Shown here one piece after another: positions 35,269 through 44,952 of a DNA stretch of 64,000 bases. The DNA lies in the NCBI GenBank assembly GCA_019636215.1, contig JAHBXZ010000002.1, positions 310,001 through 374,000 on the forward strand. The letters run 5' to 3'. The translations under genes and the position numbers were made by a program. Each line of letters starts with the position of its first letter. The stretch's first letter is position 1. The notes beneath the pieces were generated by a model, which ran no database searches, was not told where the DNA came from, and was given only the letters and a program-made list of their open reading frames with translations. Origin of the DNA: Planctomycetota bacterium (GTDB lineage: Bacteria > Planctomycetota > UBA8742 > UBA2392).

Positions 35269-36333
35269 GTGGCATTCGGCTTCTTCAAGAAGAAGGAACC
35301 CGCCGCAACGCCGACACCGGCGTCCCCGGCCGCACCTTTGCCGGACGACCCCACAGTCGAGCCTCCGCCTGAGAAAAAGGGGCTGCTCAAACGCCTGACT
35401 AAGGCAATCTCCAAGACGCGCATGATCCTGTCGCGCAAGGTTCTTGGCCTTGTCGGCCTTGGCCAGAAGATTGACGACGACATCCTCGAAAAACTCGAGG
35501 AGGCCATGATCGAGGCCGACTTCGGAGTGGAGACCAGCGGCTTTCTGATGGATGTCGTTCGAAGTGCCTGGAAGAACAGCACCATTGAGACCACAGACCA
35601 GGTGCTGCCCTTCCTGCAGAAGGATCTCAAGCATCGTCTGACCCACCGTGGCAACGCGCTGAACTTTGCCAAGGCCGGACCCAGCGTCATCCTTGTGGTC
35701 GGGGTAAACGGGGCCGGCAAGACAACCAGTGTCGCCAAGCTGGCCTGGTACCTGACCAGTATCGGAAAGAAGGTTGTGCTGGCCGCCGCCGACACCTTCC
35801 GTGCCGCGGCGGTTGAACAATTGAAGACATGGTCCCAGAGAATCGGCTGCGAAATCGTGACCGGGGCAGATCGCGCAGACCCGGCCAGCGTGGCTCACCG
35901 GGGGGCAGAACGGCTGCTGGAATCCGGTGCAGACGTCCTGCTGGTGGACACCGCCGGTCGCCTGCATACACAAAAGAACCTGATGGACGAACTGCGCAAG
36001 ATTCACGCGGCATGTGCAGCGAAAAAGATCGAGGGCGCGCCCCACGAAACAATCCTGGTACTGGATGCCACCACAGGCCAGAACGCGTTGAACCAGGCCG
36101 ATATGTTCAAGCAGGCCGCCAATGTGACGGGCCTGTTTCTTGCCAAGCTCGATGGCACGGCCAAAGGCGGCGCGGTGCTGACCATCAACGAGCGCGTCGA
36201 GATTCCCGTCAAGTTCGTCGGCTTGGGCGAAGGCGTAGAGGACATGCAGCCGTTTGATGCAGATCAGTTCGTTGACGCCCTGTTTGACCTGAAGGATCTT
36301 GCATCGGCCCAGGCAACCGGAGAGCCGGCATGA
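35269..36333 (+). CDS. ftsY: Signal recognition particle receptor FtsY
   Basis: A 354-residue SRP GTPase starting with GTG at 35269. The short N-terminal tail is Lys/Pro/Ala-rich. The NG domain is complete: N-domain helices, then G1 [31 protein letters not shown], the [18 protein letters not shown] motif, [13 protein letters not shown], and [14 protein letters not shown] with [14 protein letters not shown]. FtsY docks the SRP-ribosome complex to the membrane translocon. The stop overlaps the ATG of the giant sigma/FecR protein (ATGA), so that protein depends on ftsY translation. Confidence 0.97.
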   Translation: MAFGFFKKKEPAATPTPASPAAPLPDDPTVEPPPEKKGLLKRLTKAISKTRMILSRKVLGLVGLGQKIDDDILEKLEEAMIEADFGVETSGFLMDVVRSAWKNSTIETTDQVLPFLQKDLKHRLTHRGNALNFAKAGPSVILVVGVNGAGKTTSVAKLAWYLTSIGKKVVLAAADTFRAAAVEQLKTWSQRIGCEIVTGADRADPASVAHRGAERLLESGADVLLVDTAGRLHTQKNLMDELRKIHAACAAKKIEGAPHETILVLDATTGQNALNQADMFKQAANVTGLFLAKLDGTAKGGAVLTINERVEIPVKFVGLGEGVEDMQPFDADQFVDALFDLKDLASAQATGEPA

Positions 36334-39300
36334 GCGCCGCCCAGGAGATTCGCAACCTGATTGCCGGCAGACCCGGCAGTGTCAACGCCTTCCTGGCACG
36401 CTGGGGAAAGCTCGTCGTCGACTACGCCTCGGCCATACTGCCCGATCGCGCGGATCCTTTTGGCAAGATGGTGGAAGACATCCTTGTAGATGCCATCAGC
36501 CAGGCCAGGGCAATTGGCCGGGCACAGACCGACGATGAAGTCCGTGCCTTTGTTGTGGAGTGCGCGCTTCGCACAATCCGCGCGCGCTATCGCGATCACT
36601 TGGACGCACGCAGCACACCAGAAAAAGCCACCAACAGCTACACGGTGGAAGAGATCGTCGCGCGCACCAGCATGACCGCCGAGGACATCACCCGCGGAAT
36701 CAGTGAGGGCCGGCTGCGTGCGGTGCGCGCCGACAACACCATGCGCGTCAAGGGCGATGACGTGCCCGGGCTTGGGGCGCGCCGCAATGTGGCGGCCTAC
36801 CATGTGTCGGCGGCCGAACGCGAACTGTTGTGCCTTCATTATCGCATGAACATGAGCCCGGAGCAGATCTCGCGGATATCGGGCTCCGCGCCGGCGCACC
36901 TGGAGAACCTGATCCAGACTGCGGCCATGCGCATCGCTGAGGCCGATGCCCGCAAGCGCGGCTCGGGCCCCGCACCCGAAGATACAGAAATGCGCCGTTA
37001 CATAGACGGCCGACTCAGTGACGACGAAACCAGCCGCTTCGAGCGCCGCGTGGTCAAGGATAAGGCAGCCCAGCAGCGACTGGAGGAATTGCGCAGCCAA
37101 CGCGACGCCATTCGTGAACTGTTTGACTCACTGCCATACGACCTGTCTCGTGTGGCCGTCAACGTACGTGAGCGCAACCCGCACCAGCCGGTTGCCGTTC
37201 CGCCCGCTGCGGCACTTTGGGTGCAGGTAGTCGGCGTTGCGGCCCTCATGCTGCTGCTCCACCGGGTTGGCGCCTACCTTCCGCCGGCTGACGTGCGCGT
37301 TACCGGTGTTGAAGGGCAAGTACAGGTAGACGATCGCGCCACAGGGCCCACACTGCAGGGATCAAGACTGGTGGCCGGCCAGAGCATCGAAACGGGCGAA
37401 GGCGGCCAGGCAGCGATCAGCATTGACGGCTCCAATCTTGCCCGTCTGGCAGGCGGATCGCGCCTTGCCGTCGGCGAACCACGAGCATCAATCCGCCAGG
37501 TGTTGATTCTCCACCGTGGCGAGATGTGGGCACAGTTTGCTTCTTCCGGTCATGCGTTTGCCGTGGCCATTGCCGACACCGACCTTGAAGTAACCGGCGA
37601 ATCCGGGGCCGAGTTCAACCTTGCCCTCGGCAGCCACGCCAACACGGCACTGCCCGACAACCTTCACCACGAGCAGGCCGCCGCATTGGTTGCAACTTTT
37701 ACTGGCGACAAGGGCAGGCTTGCCGCAAAGCGGGCATTCCATGCCCTGGCTGGCTATCAGGTCGGCGCCGATGGGGCAGGGGTACTGGCCGGGGATGTAC
37801 CCGTGGAACTTGATCGGGTGCCTCTGGATGACGCGGCCATCTATCTGCGCGCGCTGCTGGCACTGCCCGAAGGCGAGACGGCAACCCTTCGGCTGCGACG
37901 GAACAGCGAGTTTGTCAGCCTTCCCCTGCGCCGAACCAGCCCGGCAGCCATTGCTGTCCTGCGGGTGATTCGCGGCAGTGTGACGCTCACGAGCGGCACC
38001 TCCACCCCGGAACAGATCAACCGCGGCCAATGGGCCCTGAAGCTGGAGGGCCAGCCGCTGCTGGTCGGCCAACGAGGCGCGGAGGACTACCAGCTTCTGC
38101 GCATGGATCCGTCGCGTCGTTTCAAGGACCGCCTGCACTGGCTGGACACCGAGGGCTTTCCATTGCGGGCAGAGAACAACTTGCTTTCACTCGACCGCAA
38201 ACTGCGCGAACTGGCCCAGAGGCTTGAGCGCCTGCGGGCATCGGAAGTGCAGCGCGACGGTAACGCCGAAATCACCCGTTTCGAAGAGATCATGCAGGGC
38301 ACAATCAGGTCCGCAGCCGACCGCGTTTCGCGCGGCCAGGGTCTGCCCCGCGACCTGACGCCGGGGTCTCTCAGCGACGAAGAACTCATCAAAGCCGAGG
38401 CCGAGTTACTGGGCACCATCGCGCACTGGCGCAGGCAGGGCGGTGCTGCCGGCTGGGCTACCCTGGGGTCTGCCGGAAAGACCCTGCACGGGCGGATCCA
38501 GCGCGACCGAGACGACATGGTAGCACGCGAAGCCGACTTGACTCAGGGCCTGCTGCTGCTGGACCAGGTCGCGAAGCTGCAAGCTGCGATCGACGCCCAG
38601 CAGGCTGAGATCGACAAGCTTCATGCCAGCCAGCTGTTTGACGGCGACGGAGCCAGGCGCAAGGCACTCGACGACCAGATTGCCGGCCGCCAGGGCGCCA
38701 TCAAAGCCGGATCAGAGGCAGCGGCACGCATGGAAGTGCTTACGCTGCGATTGAACCAGCTTGACCAGCAGCTTGATGACCTGCGGCGCAAACTGCCTGC
38801 CGCCCGCGGCGAAGTGGCGGCGGCGGAACTTGCCCTCGCCGAGATCGACAAGCAACTCACCGAGAACCCGTACACGGCTGCCAAGCTCACCAAGTCCGAG
38901 ACAGACGCCGCAGAAACTGCAGCCGCCCTGACCTCCGCCACCTCAAAGCTGGCCGATGCAGACAAGAAGATGGCGAATGCTGACTCTGCCCTTGCCCAGT
39001 CCCGCACCAGGCTCAGTAATGCAGAACGCGATGCCGTCGCGCCTGTTGCCGCGCGCGACCGGGCCCAGGACATCCTCACCGATGCCGTGGCCGACCGCAC
39101 AACGGCTGCCAACGACGTGACCGAAAAGCAGGCAGCAGTCACCGCGGCCCAGGCTGCGCTTGATGCATTGCCCGAAGGCGACCCGGGTCGCGAGCCCGCC
39201 CAGGTCGCACTGGATGACGCCAAGGCAGCCCTCAAGGCCTCCGAAGCCACTCTTGAGGCCGCCAAGGCCGCCGCCGATGCCGCCAAGAAGGACTATGACG

Positions 39301-40274
39301 CGGCCCAGGACAAAGCCTCCCCTGCTGAGGCCGCCGTGGCGTCCGCCAAGACTGCGGTGACTGACGCCGAGGCAGCCCGTGTTGCGGCCCAGTCCGCACG
39401 CGAAAGTGCCGATAAGACACTTGTTGAAGCAACTGCAGCCGACCGGACTGCGCAGTCGGCACTTGTGGCAATGCGCGAAGCCAAGCAGGCCCGCGAGGCA
39501 CTGGATAAAAAACGGGTCCAGGCGGTGTCCGCGCTGGATTCCGCAAATAAGGCGCTGGCCGCACTGGAATCGGAGATTGCCACTGCTGACAAGGCGGCGG
39601 AGCCCCAGCGGGCGAAACTGGCAGAGGAAAAGCAGCTGGTTGACGCCGCCGCCGAGGCCAGGCAGGCGATCGCGGGCTGGAAACTCAGTCGCGACCAACA
39701 CCAGGCCCTGCACGATGAGATCGCTCTGCGCAACCGCGAGCTTTCCCAGTTGAAAGAAGAGCGAGATCGCGTGGCCGGCAGCAACTTTGTGCGAAACTAC
39801 GACCGCACGCTGGAGGAGTTCCGGCAGTTCTCAGCGCGTGTGGACGCGCTGGAGTTCCTGCGGGTTAGGGCATTGCTGGAGGACCAGAACTTTGCTTTGG
39901 CCCAGAAGGCGGCGCAGGATCGATACCGCGAAACGGCCCAGGCCGTCACGGCGCAGGCCGTTGCCCTGCTGGAAAGCGCTTGCTTCCCCTACCGTGGCTT
40001 CAACCTTGCAGACACCGAGGCTGACGCCGCGTTGATCCGCGGGCGGCTGCTGCTTGCGTTGTGGCATTTGTACTACGAGCCCGGCGCCGACGGAGCGACT
40101 GACGGCAACGCGGCATTGTGTTACTATGTGGCCGTGCAGTCGGGTTCCGGCGCGGATGCTTTACGCGCGCTGGACGACCGCTGGAAACTGGCGCTTGCGC
40201 AGGTCTTTGACAAGGCAAGATACGAAGCGGCAACGCGCCTCAAGCCCACGGATCTTGCGGCAAGGAAGGAATAG
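36330..40274 (+). CDS. Sigma-like / HTH / anti-sigma-like / FecR / coiled-coil fusion protein
   Basis: A 1314-residue protein whose ATG overlaps the ftsY stop. By eye, residues 6-92 resemble an ECF sigma region 2 (AFLARWGKLVVDYASAIL; KMVEDILVDAISQARAI; VRAFVVECALRTIRARY). Residues 103-147 look like an excisionase-type HTH (YTVEEIVARTSM, then EGRLRAVRADNTMRVKGDD). Residues 157-207 resemble region 4 (SAAERELLCLHYRMNMSPEQ). Residues 219-262 resemble an anti-sigma tail (MRRYIDGRLSDDETSRFERR) without the zinc Cys. One membrane helix spans 294-313. A FecR-like domain covers 321-435. A second beta region follows, then coiled coil from about 610 to 1210, and a helical end. The N-half should be cytoplasmic and the rest extracytoplasmic. 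Confidence 0.65.
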   Translation: MSAAQEIRNLIAGRPGSVNAFLARWGKLVVDYASAILPDRADPFGKMVEDILVDAISQARAIGRAQTDDEVRAFVVECALRTIRARYRDHLDARSTPEKATNSYTVEEIVARTSMTAEDITRGISEGRLRAVRADNTMRVKGDDVPGLGARRNVAAYHVSAAERELLCLHYRMNMSPEQISRISGSAPAHLENLIQTAAMRIAEADARKRGSGPAPEDTEMRRYIDGRLSDDETSRFERRVVKDKAAQQRLEELRSQRDAIRELFDSLPYDLSRVAVNVRERNPHQPVAVPPAAALWVQVVGVAALMLLLHRVGAYLPPADVRVTGVEGQVQVDDRATGPTLQGSRLVAGQSIETGEGGQAAISIDGSNLARLAGGSRLAVGEPRASIRQVLILHRGEMWAQFASSGHAFAVAIADTDLEVTGESGAEFNLALGSHANTALPDNLHHEQAAALVATFTGDKGRLAAKRAFHALAGYQVGADGAGVLAGDVPVELDRVPLDDAAIYLRALLALPEGETATLRLRRNSEFVSLPLRRTSPAAIAVLRVIRGSVTLTSGTSTPEQINRGQWALKLEGQPLLVGQRGAEDYQLLRMDPSRRFKDRLHWLDTEGFPLRAENNLLSLDRKLRELAQRLERLRASEVQRDGNAEITRFEEIMQGTIRSAADRVSRGQGLPRDLTPGSLSDEELIKAEAELLGTIAHWRRQGGAAGWATLGSAGKTLHGRIQRDRDDMVAREADLTQGLLLLDQVAKLQAAIDAQQAEIDKLHASQLFDGDGARRKALDDQIAGRQGAIKAGSEAAARMEVLTLRLNQLDQQLDDLRRKLPAARGEVAAAELALAEIDKQLTENPYTAAKLTKSETDAAETAAALTSATSKLADADKKMANADSALAQSRTRLSNAERDAVAPVAARDRAQDILTDAVADRTTAANDVTEKQAAVTAAQAALDALPEGDPGREPAQVALDDAKAALKASEATLEAAKAAADAAKKDYDAAQDKASPAEAAVASAKTAVTDAEAARVAAQSARESADKTLVEATAADRTAQSALVAMREAKQAREALDKKRVQAVSALDSANKALAALESEIATADKAAEPQRAKLAEEKQLVDAAAEARQAIAGWKLSRDQHQALHDEIALRNRELSQLKEERDRVAGSNFVRNYDRTLEEFRQFSARVDALEFLRVRALLEDQNFALAQKAAQDRYRETAQAVTAQAVALLESACFPYRGFNLADTEADAALIRGRLLLALWHLYYEPGADGATDGNAALCYYVAVQSGSGADALRALDDRWKLALAQVFDKARYEAATRLKPTDLAARKE

Positions 40275-40281
40275 GTCCCGA

Positions 40282-40635
40282 ATGGCCATGGATCGCATCC
40301 TCTGCTGCAAGAAGAGCCAGGTATGGCTGCCGGACGAGTTCCTGACCACAATTGTAGGCAACTGTGACCGCGGCAAGTTTCGTATCACACGGCCTTTCAC
40401 GTTTCCGTGCATGCTGATGCCCAACGGCAACCTCTACATCGAAGAGCAGGAAGGCGTGGAGATTCCAAGCGCCGACTTCGATATGAGCCACATCCGCTGC
40501 GGCACATGCAAGGGCGAGGTCGAAATCCGCGAGATCGACATGCGCGAGATTCTTGATCGCCTGCGCCAGCGCGAAATCAGCATGAAGGAAAAGCTGCGCG
40601 GGTCCGGGAAAGTCGACAAGACCAAACCCGCGTAA
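40282..40635 (+). CDS. Small Cys-rich protein
   Basis: A 117-residue protein from the ATG at 40282, with AAGGAAGGA upstream. It has six Cys: an adjacent pair (8, 9), 28, 43 and a C-x-x-C (73, 76) in HIRCGTCKGE, suggesting a metal site. The C-terminal third is helical and charged (MREILDRLRQREISMKEKL). It starts 8 bases after the giant fusion protein and is followed 11 bases later by a membrane coiled-coil protein, so all three are probably one operon. Family unknown. Confidence 0.7.
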   Translation: MAMDRILCCKKSQVWLPDEFLTTIVGNCDRGKFRITRPFTFPCMLMPNGNLYIEEQEGVEIPSADFDMSHIRCGTCKGEVEIREIDMREILDRLRQREISMKEKLRGSGKVDKTKPA

Positions 40636-40646
40636 CGGAGCCAGCC

Positions 40647-41249
40647 ATGAACAACCTGCGCATGCTTACAGGCGGACTGGTGCTGATCGTGCTGGCCTTG
40701 GCCGGCGGCACCGGCTACATGATCTACGAGCGCATCCAGAACGAAGTCACCGCGCCCGAGAAGGTCACCAAACAGGAAGTGGAATCCATCAAGACGGATG
40801 TCAGCTCGCTGAAGGACAGCGACAAAGTTCAGAGCGCCAAGATCAGCGTGTTGGAAGACGAGGTTGTCCAGGTTAAAGGGCGCGTGACCACCGCAGAGGG
40901 CAAGCTGGAGCTTCAGGACAAGCTGATCAAGGAACTGGAGAAGAAATCCGACACCAACGCAGAAGACATCAAGACCGAACGCGCGCGGCGCGAACAGATG
41001 CAGAAGGACATCGAGAAAGACCGCAAGCGGCTCGACCAGGTAGAGAAGGACCTAGAGGCTGCCACGAAGGAGCGCGCCGAAATCCGCAAGCAGTTGCAGG
41101 CCCAGGGTGAAAAGATTGACGCCCAGGAGAAACGCCTGACCGAGATTGAAAAGAAGGGCGATGCCCGCGACGAAGAGATTGCCCGCCTGCGCGCCGAGAT
41201 CGAAGAGATCAACCGGTTGTTGGGCCGCAAACCTGTTCCCGAGAACTAG
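40647..41249 (+). CDS. Membrane-anchored coiled-coil protein
   Basis: A 200-residue protein with GGAG before the ATG at 40647. Residues 6-26 form one membrane helix (MLTGGLVLIVLALAGGTGYMI). The remaining 170 residues are a nearly continuous heptad-like coiled coil rich in Glu, Lys, Asp and Gln (VESIKTDVSSLKDSD; LEAATKERAEIRKQLQAQ). It follows the giant coiled-coil fusion and the Cys-rich protein, and could pair with the giant's extracytoplasmic coil. That partnership is inferred from gene order only. The stop converges on the VWA gene. Confidence 0.75.
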   Translation: MNNLRMLTGGLVLIVLALAGGTGYMIYERIQNEVTAPEKVTKQEVESIKTDVSSLKDSDKVQSAKISVLEDEVVQVKGRVTTAEGKLELQDKLIKELEKKSDTNAEDIKTERARREQMQKDIEKDRKRLDQVEKDLEAATKERAEIRKQLQAQGEKIDAQEKRLTEIEKKGDARDEEIARLRAEIEEINRLLGRKPVPEN

Positions 41250-41258
41250 CGAACCAGG

Positions 41259-43667
41259 TCAGGCACGGCGGCGATGTACGGCAAAACCCGCCAGCATCGC
41301 CACAAGGCCCATGGCGGCGCAAACCCAACGCAGGCTGAATTGCTCGGTTGCGGGTTCCCAGCGCGCCGGTCGCCATGCCGCAAGGCCCGACAGCACGCGA
41401 AAGCCGGCTGCTTCGGCCTGTTCAAAGAACACCGGGTCATTGCCCGTGCGCGCCAGCTCGGCCGATGCCACACGCGGCAGCGGAAGGCGAACCAGCAGCT
41501 GATCCCCAGAGAAGACCTCCATCGTTGCCTCTGGCGGCAGCGCATCAAGCCGCCACCGACCAAAGCCAACGCGACTTGCGACTTGTCCTGAACCAGTTCG
41601 AAGGTCGCCCGCAGGCGGTGTTCCGGCTGCGATCCATGTCAGCTCCGCCCGACCATCACTGGTGGGCAGCAACGTCAGTCGCGGCTGGCCTGCGTTCTCC
41701 AGCAAGAACGCCAGCAACCCCTGCGTAAGCGCGACCACGCTGGGATCGGCCCAGAACTCTGCAACAGCAGCGCCGCCGGCCGTCGCAGTGCAGATGACGC
41801 CCGTGCGTCCCAGCAGGTCGCGTGTGGCAAACACCGGGCAGGGCGGATCAAGGCATGCTGCCAGCACACGAATCTGCTCGCCCTTGCGGGCTGAGGTTCG
41901 CGACACCACCGGCAGCCGCGCGCGTGCGCCATCGACGGTCAGCTCACCGCGAACAACCAGCCCCTGCTCCTGAGCCGCCATGGCCTTGGAAAGCGCATCA
42001 AGCAAATCGTCAAAGCCACGATCACCGACGGTCACGATCGAAAGTTCACCCTTTGCGGGCGCGTCGCGAAGGGCTTGCAGCCACGCTGGCAGCCCCTGCT
42101 CTGTGAGCACGACATCCAGTGCAAGATTCAGCGCAGCCAGTCTCGCGGCCAAGGCCCGCCAGGCAGCCTCGTCTACTGGTTCGCCCTCTTCGCCGTCGGT
42201 AACCAGCAGGATGCGCTGCTTGATCTCGGGGCTTGCCAATGGAGCCATGACTGACACAGCCTGTTCCAGCGACTGCCGAATCAGCGTGCGACCCTCGGCC
42301 TTCAGCAAACTCAGCGCGGCCTCTCGCGCCGAGACATTGGACGCGGGCTCAAACACCGGGTCATTGCGAAGCCTTGCATGGAACCCTGCAATCGCCACCC
42401 TGTCCGTGCCGTGCATGGCCGCGGCCGCCAGGCGGGCGCCTTGCTGCAACAGGTCCAGCTTGACTGCGCCACCGTCGGTCCGCTCGGCCATGCTTGAACT
42501 TGTGTCCAGAAGCATCAAGAGGTGTCGCGGCGGTTCGTCATCAGGCCGGAATCTCACCGGCATCACGTCTTCCAGCAGTGTTCCGCGATAGCCGCCTGGC
42601 GCGAAAGCACCGTCCGCCCCGGCCATCAGCAGGCTGCCGCCGGCACGCACGTACCGCGTGATTGCGCCAAGCTGTGAAGCATCCAGCCCAGAACCGGAAA
42701 GCGACAGGTCGTTGACCACCAGCAGGCCCACGCCATCCAGTTCGGCGTCGCTGGAGGGCAGGTTGGCGCGCACTCGCACCTGGTTGCGGGCGTCGGCCCT
42801 CAACATTGCCAGCAGAGAATCAGCGGTCTCGGGCACCCTGGAATCGCGGGCGTACTCCACGATTCGCTGCCCTCCGACAAGCACGGTGAACTCGGCCTGG
42901 TCGTTTCGTGGTTCACGATCTGCCGGCAGATCCACGCGAAAACGAAATCGAACGGAGCCCGGCTGCAACGCAGGAATAGCCGTGCTGACCCGCGCACCGA
43001 GTCCGGCCGGCACGAAAACTCGTCCTGAGCGAATCTCGCGGTCGCCTTCCAACAGTCGCCAGGGCACTTCCAGGTCCCGGTCGCTGACCAATGTCGCTGT
43101 CAGTTGGCCACTTGTCAGGGGCGCAAGCCAGGATGGTGCAGACACCGCGGCCACAGCCGCATCTGGTGCCTGCGGCGTTGGCGCAGGCAGCAGAATCACC
43201 CTTCGTGCAGGCAGGGCCTGCGAAAGGTCTGCCAGTTCGCCCCTGCCGTCAGTTACCAGAACGACTTCGCCGTTGACGCCTTTCCATCCGGCAGCGGCTG
43301 CCATCGCTCCCAGATTTGTCGGCCCGCCCGTTGGCGCATCCTTGGCTCGAAGTGCATCCGACAACTGTGCAACCTCCAGCCGATGACCCCGAGGCAGCGA
43401 GGCACCGGCCAGCTGGGCCGCAACCCACGGGTCAGTGCTTGAAACGCGCGACGCCATCGAGTCGGACACGTCGACCACCAGCAGGTGCAGGGTCTCGTCC
43501 CCTGCTGCCGCAAAACGCGGGCCTGCAGCCGCCAGTATGAAGCCCGCAGCCGCCAGGGTGAACAAAGCCGGGGCCCCTCGCCGCCGGGCAATCCACGGCA
43601 GCAGCGCGCCGATCGCCGTCAAGGCAGCCAGCATGACCAGCCACGGATATGAGAAGTCTAGCTGCAT
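41259..43667 (-). CDS. Membrane VWA protein with GATase-like insert
   Basis: An 802-residue protein, GAGGA upstream of the ATG at 43667. Two N-terminal membrane helices are followed by a first VWA domain with DVSDS (residues 66-70), a beta domain, and a class-I GATase-like segment (about 265-375, with LDGVGLLVVNDL and YVRAGGSLLMAG). A second VWA has DTSSS at 388-392 and LLVTDGEEGEP. One C-terminal membrane helix ends in HRRRA. This architecture matches BatA/YeaD-like VWA proteins that sit with DUF58 and MoxR. The DUF58 gene here is 22 kb away. Role likely in envelope protein assembly. Confidence 0.85.
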   Translation of the reverse strand: MQLDFSYPWLVMLAALTAIGALLPWIARRRGAPALFTLAAAGFILAAAGPRFAAAGDETLHLLVVDVSDSMASRVSSTDPWVAAQLAGASLPRGHRLEVAQLSDALRAKDAPTGGPTNLGAMAAAAGWKGVNGEVVLVTDGRGELADLSQALPARRVILLPAPTPQAPDAAVAAVSAPSWLAPLTSGQLTATLVSDRDLEVPWRLLEGDREIRSGRVFVPAGLGARVSTAIPALQPGSVRFRFRVDLPADREPRNDQAEFTVLVGGQRIVEYARDSRVPETADSLLAMLRADARNQVRVRANLPSSDAELDGVGLLVVNDLSLSGSGLDASQLGAITRYVRAGGSLLMAGADGAFAPGGYRGTLLEDVMPVRFRPDDEPPRHLLMLLDTSSSMAERTDGGAVKLDLLQQGARLAAAAMHGTDRVAIAGFHARLRNDPVFEPASNVSAREAALSLLKAEGRTLIRQSLEQAVSVMAPLASPEIKQRILLVTDGEEGEPVDEAAWRALAARLAALNLALDVVLTEQGLPAWLQALRDAPAKGELSIVTVGDRGFDDLLDALSKAMAAQEQGLVVRGELTVDGARARLPVVSRTSARKGEQIRVLAACLDPPCPVFATRDLLGRTGVICTATAGGAAVAEFWADPSVVALTQGLLAFLLENAGQPRLTLLPTSDGRAELTWIAAGTPPAGDLRTGSGQVASRVGFGRWRLDALPPEATMEVFSGDQLLVRLPLPRVASAELARTGNDPVFFEQAEAAGFRVLSGLAAWRPARWEPATEQFSLRWVCAAMGLVAMLAGFAVHRRRA

Positions 43668-43733
43668 CTATCCTCAAGAGCCGCCCGGTCAGCGGCCGAT
43701 AAACCAGCGGGTGTCTGCACCTGAGGAGAAGCC

Positions 43734-44945
43734 ATGAAAGTGCGTCCCGTGATCCTGCTGGCCCTGACCGCCCTTATGCTTGGCGTGCTGGTTGCCGCCT
43801 GCGCAAACTCGCGCCCTGCCCCCGATGACTCCCAGATTCTTGCGCCAATTCCGGCCTATGGTGCGGCGCCGCTGGTTCGGGTCAAGCTTGCGGCACCTTC
43901 CGCCAAAAAGGAAGTCACTGTAGATGCGGGCAAGGCCGAATTGCGCATTGACGGCACAGAACATTCGGTCTCAGGCCCGTTGACCCTCACACACTCCGAT
44001 GAAAGTGCTACTTGTGGCGAACTTGGAGGCGGGAAGTTCATCGAGATAACTCCCCGAGAAAACCCCGCCCACTTCAGCCTGGACGGCAGGACTTACCGCG
44101 GAACGCTTCGCCTGTATGCAACTTCCGACGGCTGGGAAGTCGTCAACGTGATCGACCTTGAACAATACGTTGCCGGTGTCATCGGCTGGGAAATGATCGC
44201 CAGTTGGCCCGTGGAGGCCCTGAAGGCCCAGGCTGTAGCCAGCCGCACATACGCCCTCTTCACCATGAACGAAAACCGCGGCAACGGGAAAAACTGGGAC
44301 CTGGACGACACCACCCGGTTTCAGGTTTACGGGGGCGTGGGCCCAACGGCGTCGCCAAAACTATGGCGCGAAACAGCCAACGTTCTGGCGGCACGCAGCC
44401 AGACCACGGGCATGGTCCTGACCTACCAGGGCAAAGGCTTCAAGACTTTCTTTCACAGCACCAGCGGTGGGCACACGGCTGACCCTTACACGGCACTGGG
44501 CATTGAGGCCAGTATCGAGCCGCTTCGCGGCGTAGACCTGGGCGAGTTTGACCGCGAGAGCCCCAAGCACACCTGGGAAGTTGTCATGCCGGCCAGTGAG
44601 GTCAACGCCAGGTTGATCGAGAAGCGCTTACGCCCCGATTCACCCATCCGTATCGCCGCCGACCAGGTTTCCAGCAGCGGCCACGCCCAGACGGTGCGCG
44701 TTTACGCCCCGACAGGCCACTATGTTGTGGCCAAGGCCGCGGACGTGCGTTTTGCGCTGGGCCTTCCCAGCACCAGTTTCACAGCCGAACGCAACGGCGA
44801 CGAATGGGTGTTTCGCGGCAAGGGCTACGGACACGGCTGCGGGATGTGCCAGTGGAGCGCACGGGGCATGGCCAAGCAGGGCTGGGACAGCGCGCGCATT
44901 CTGAAAACCATGTACCCAGGCAGCGAACTGAAAACCCTTTACTAG
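43734..44945 (+). CDS. SpoIID/LytB-family lipoprotein
   Basis: A 403-residue protein with GAGGAG before the ATG at 43734 and a lipoprotein-like signal (LMLGVLVAAC, lipobox VAAC). The SpoIID/LytB core is clear: VVNVIDLEQYVAGVIGWEM, WPVEALKAQAVASRTYAL, FFHSTSGGHTAD, and the C-terminal GYGHGCGMCQWSARGMA. In Bacillus, SpoIID is a lytic transglycosylase that cuts denuded glycan strands. The domain is also found outside spore formers in wall remodelling. The usual 'GMSQ' is GMCQ here. No sporulation gene is present. Confidence 0.93.
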   Translation: MKVRPVILLALTALMLGVLVAACANSRPAPDDSQILAPIPAYGAAPLVRVKLAAPSAKKEVTVDAGKAELRIDGTEHSVSGPLTLTHSDESATCGELGGGKFIEITPRENPAHFSLDGRTYRGTLRLYATSDGWEVVNVIDLEQYVAGVIGWEMIASWPVEALKAQAVASRTYALFTMNENRGNGKNWDLDDTTRFQVYGGVGPTASPKLWRETANVLAARSQTTGMVLTYQGKGFKTFFHSTSGGHTADPYTALGIEASIEPLRGVDLGEFDRESPKHTWEVVMPASEVNARLIEKRLRPDSPIRIAADQVSSSGHAQTVRVYAPTGHYVVAKAADVRFALGLPSTSFTAERNGDEWVFRGKGYGHGCGMCQWSARGMAKQGWDSARILKTMYPGSELKTLY

Positions 44946-44952
44946 GCGGCCG

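Noticed and set aside
43734..44945. Evidence for sporulation from the SpoIID-family gene
   Set aside because: The domain occurs in many non-spore-formers, and no other sporulation gene is present.
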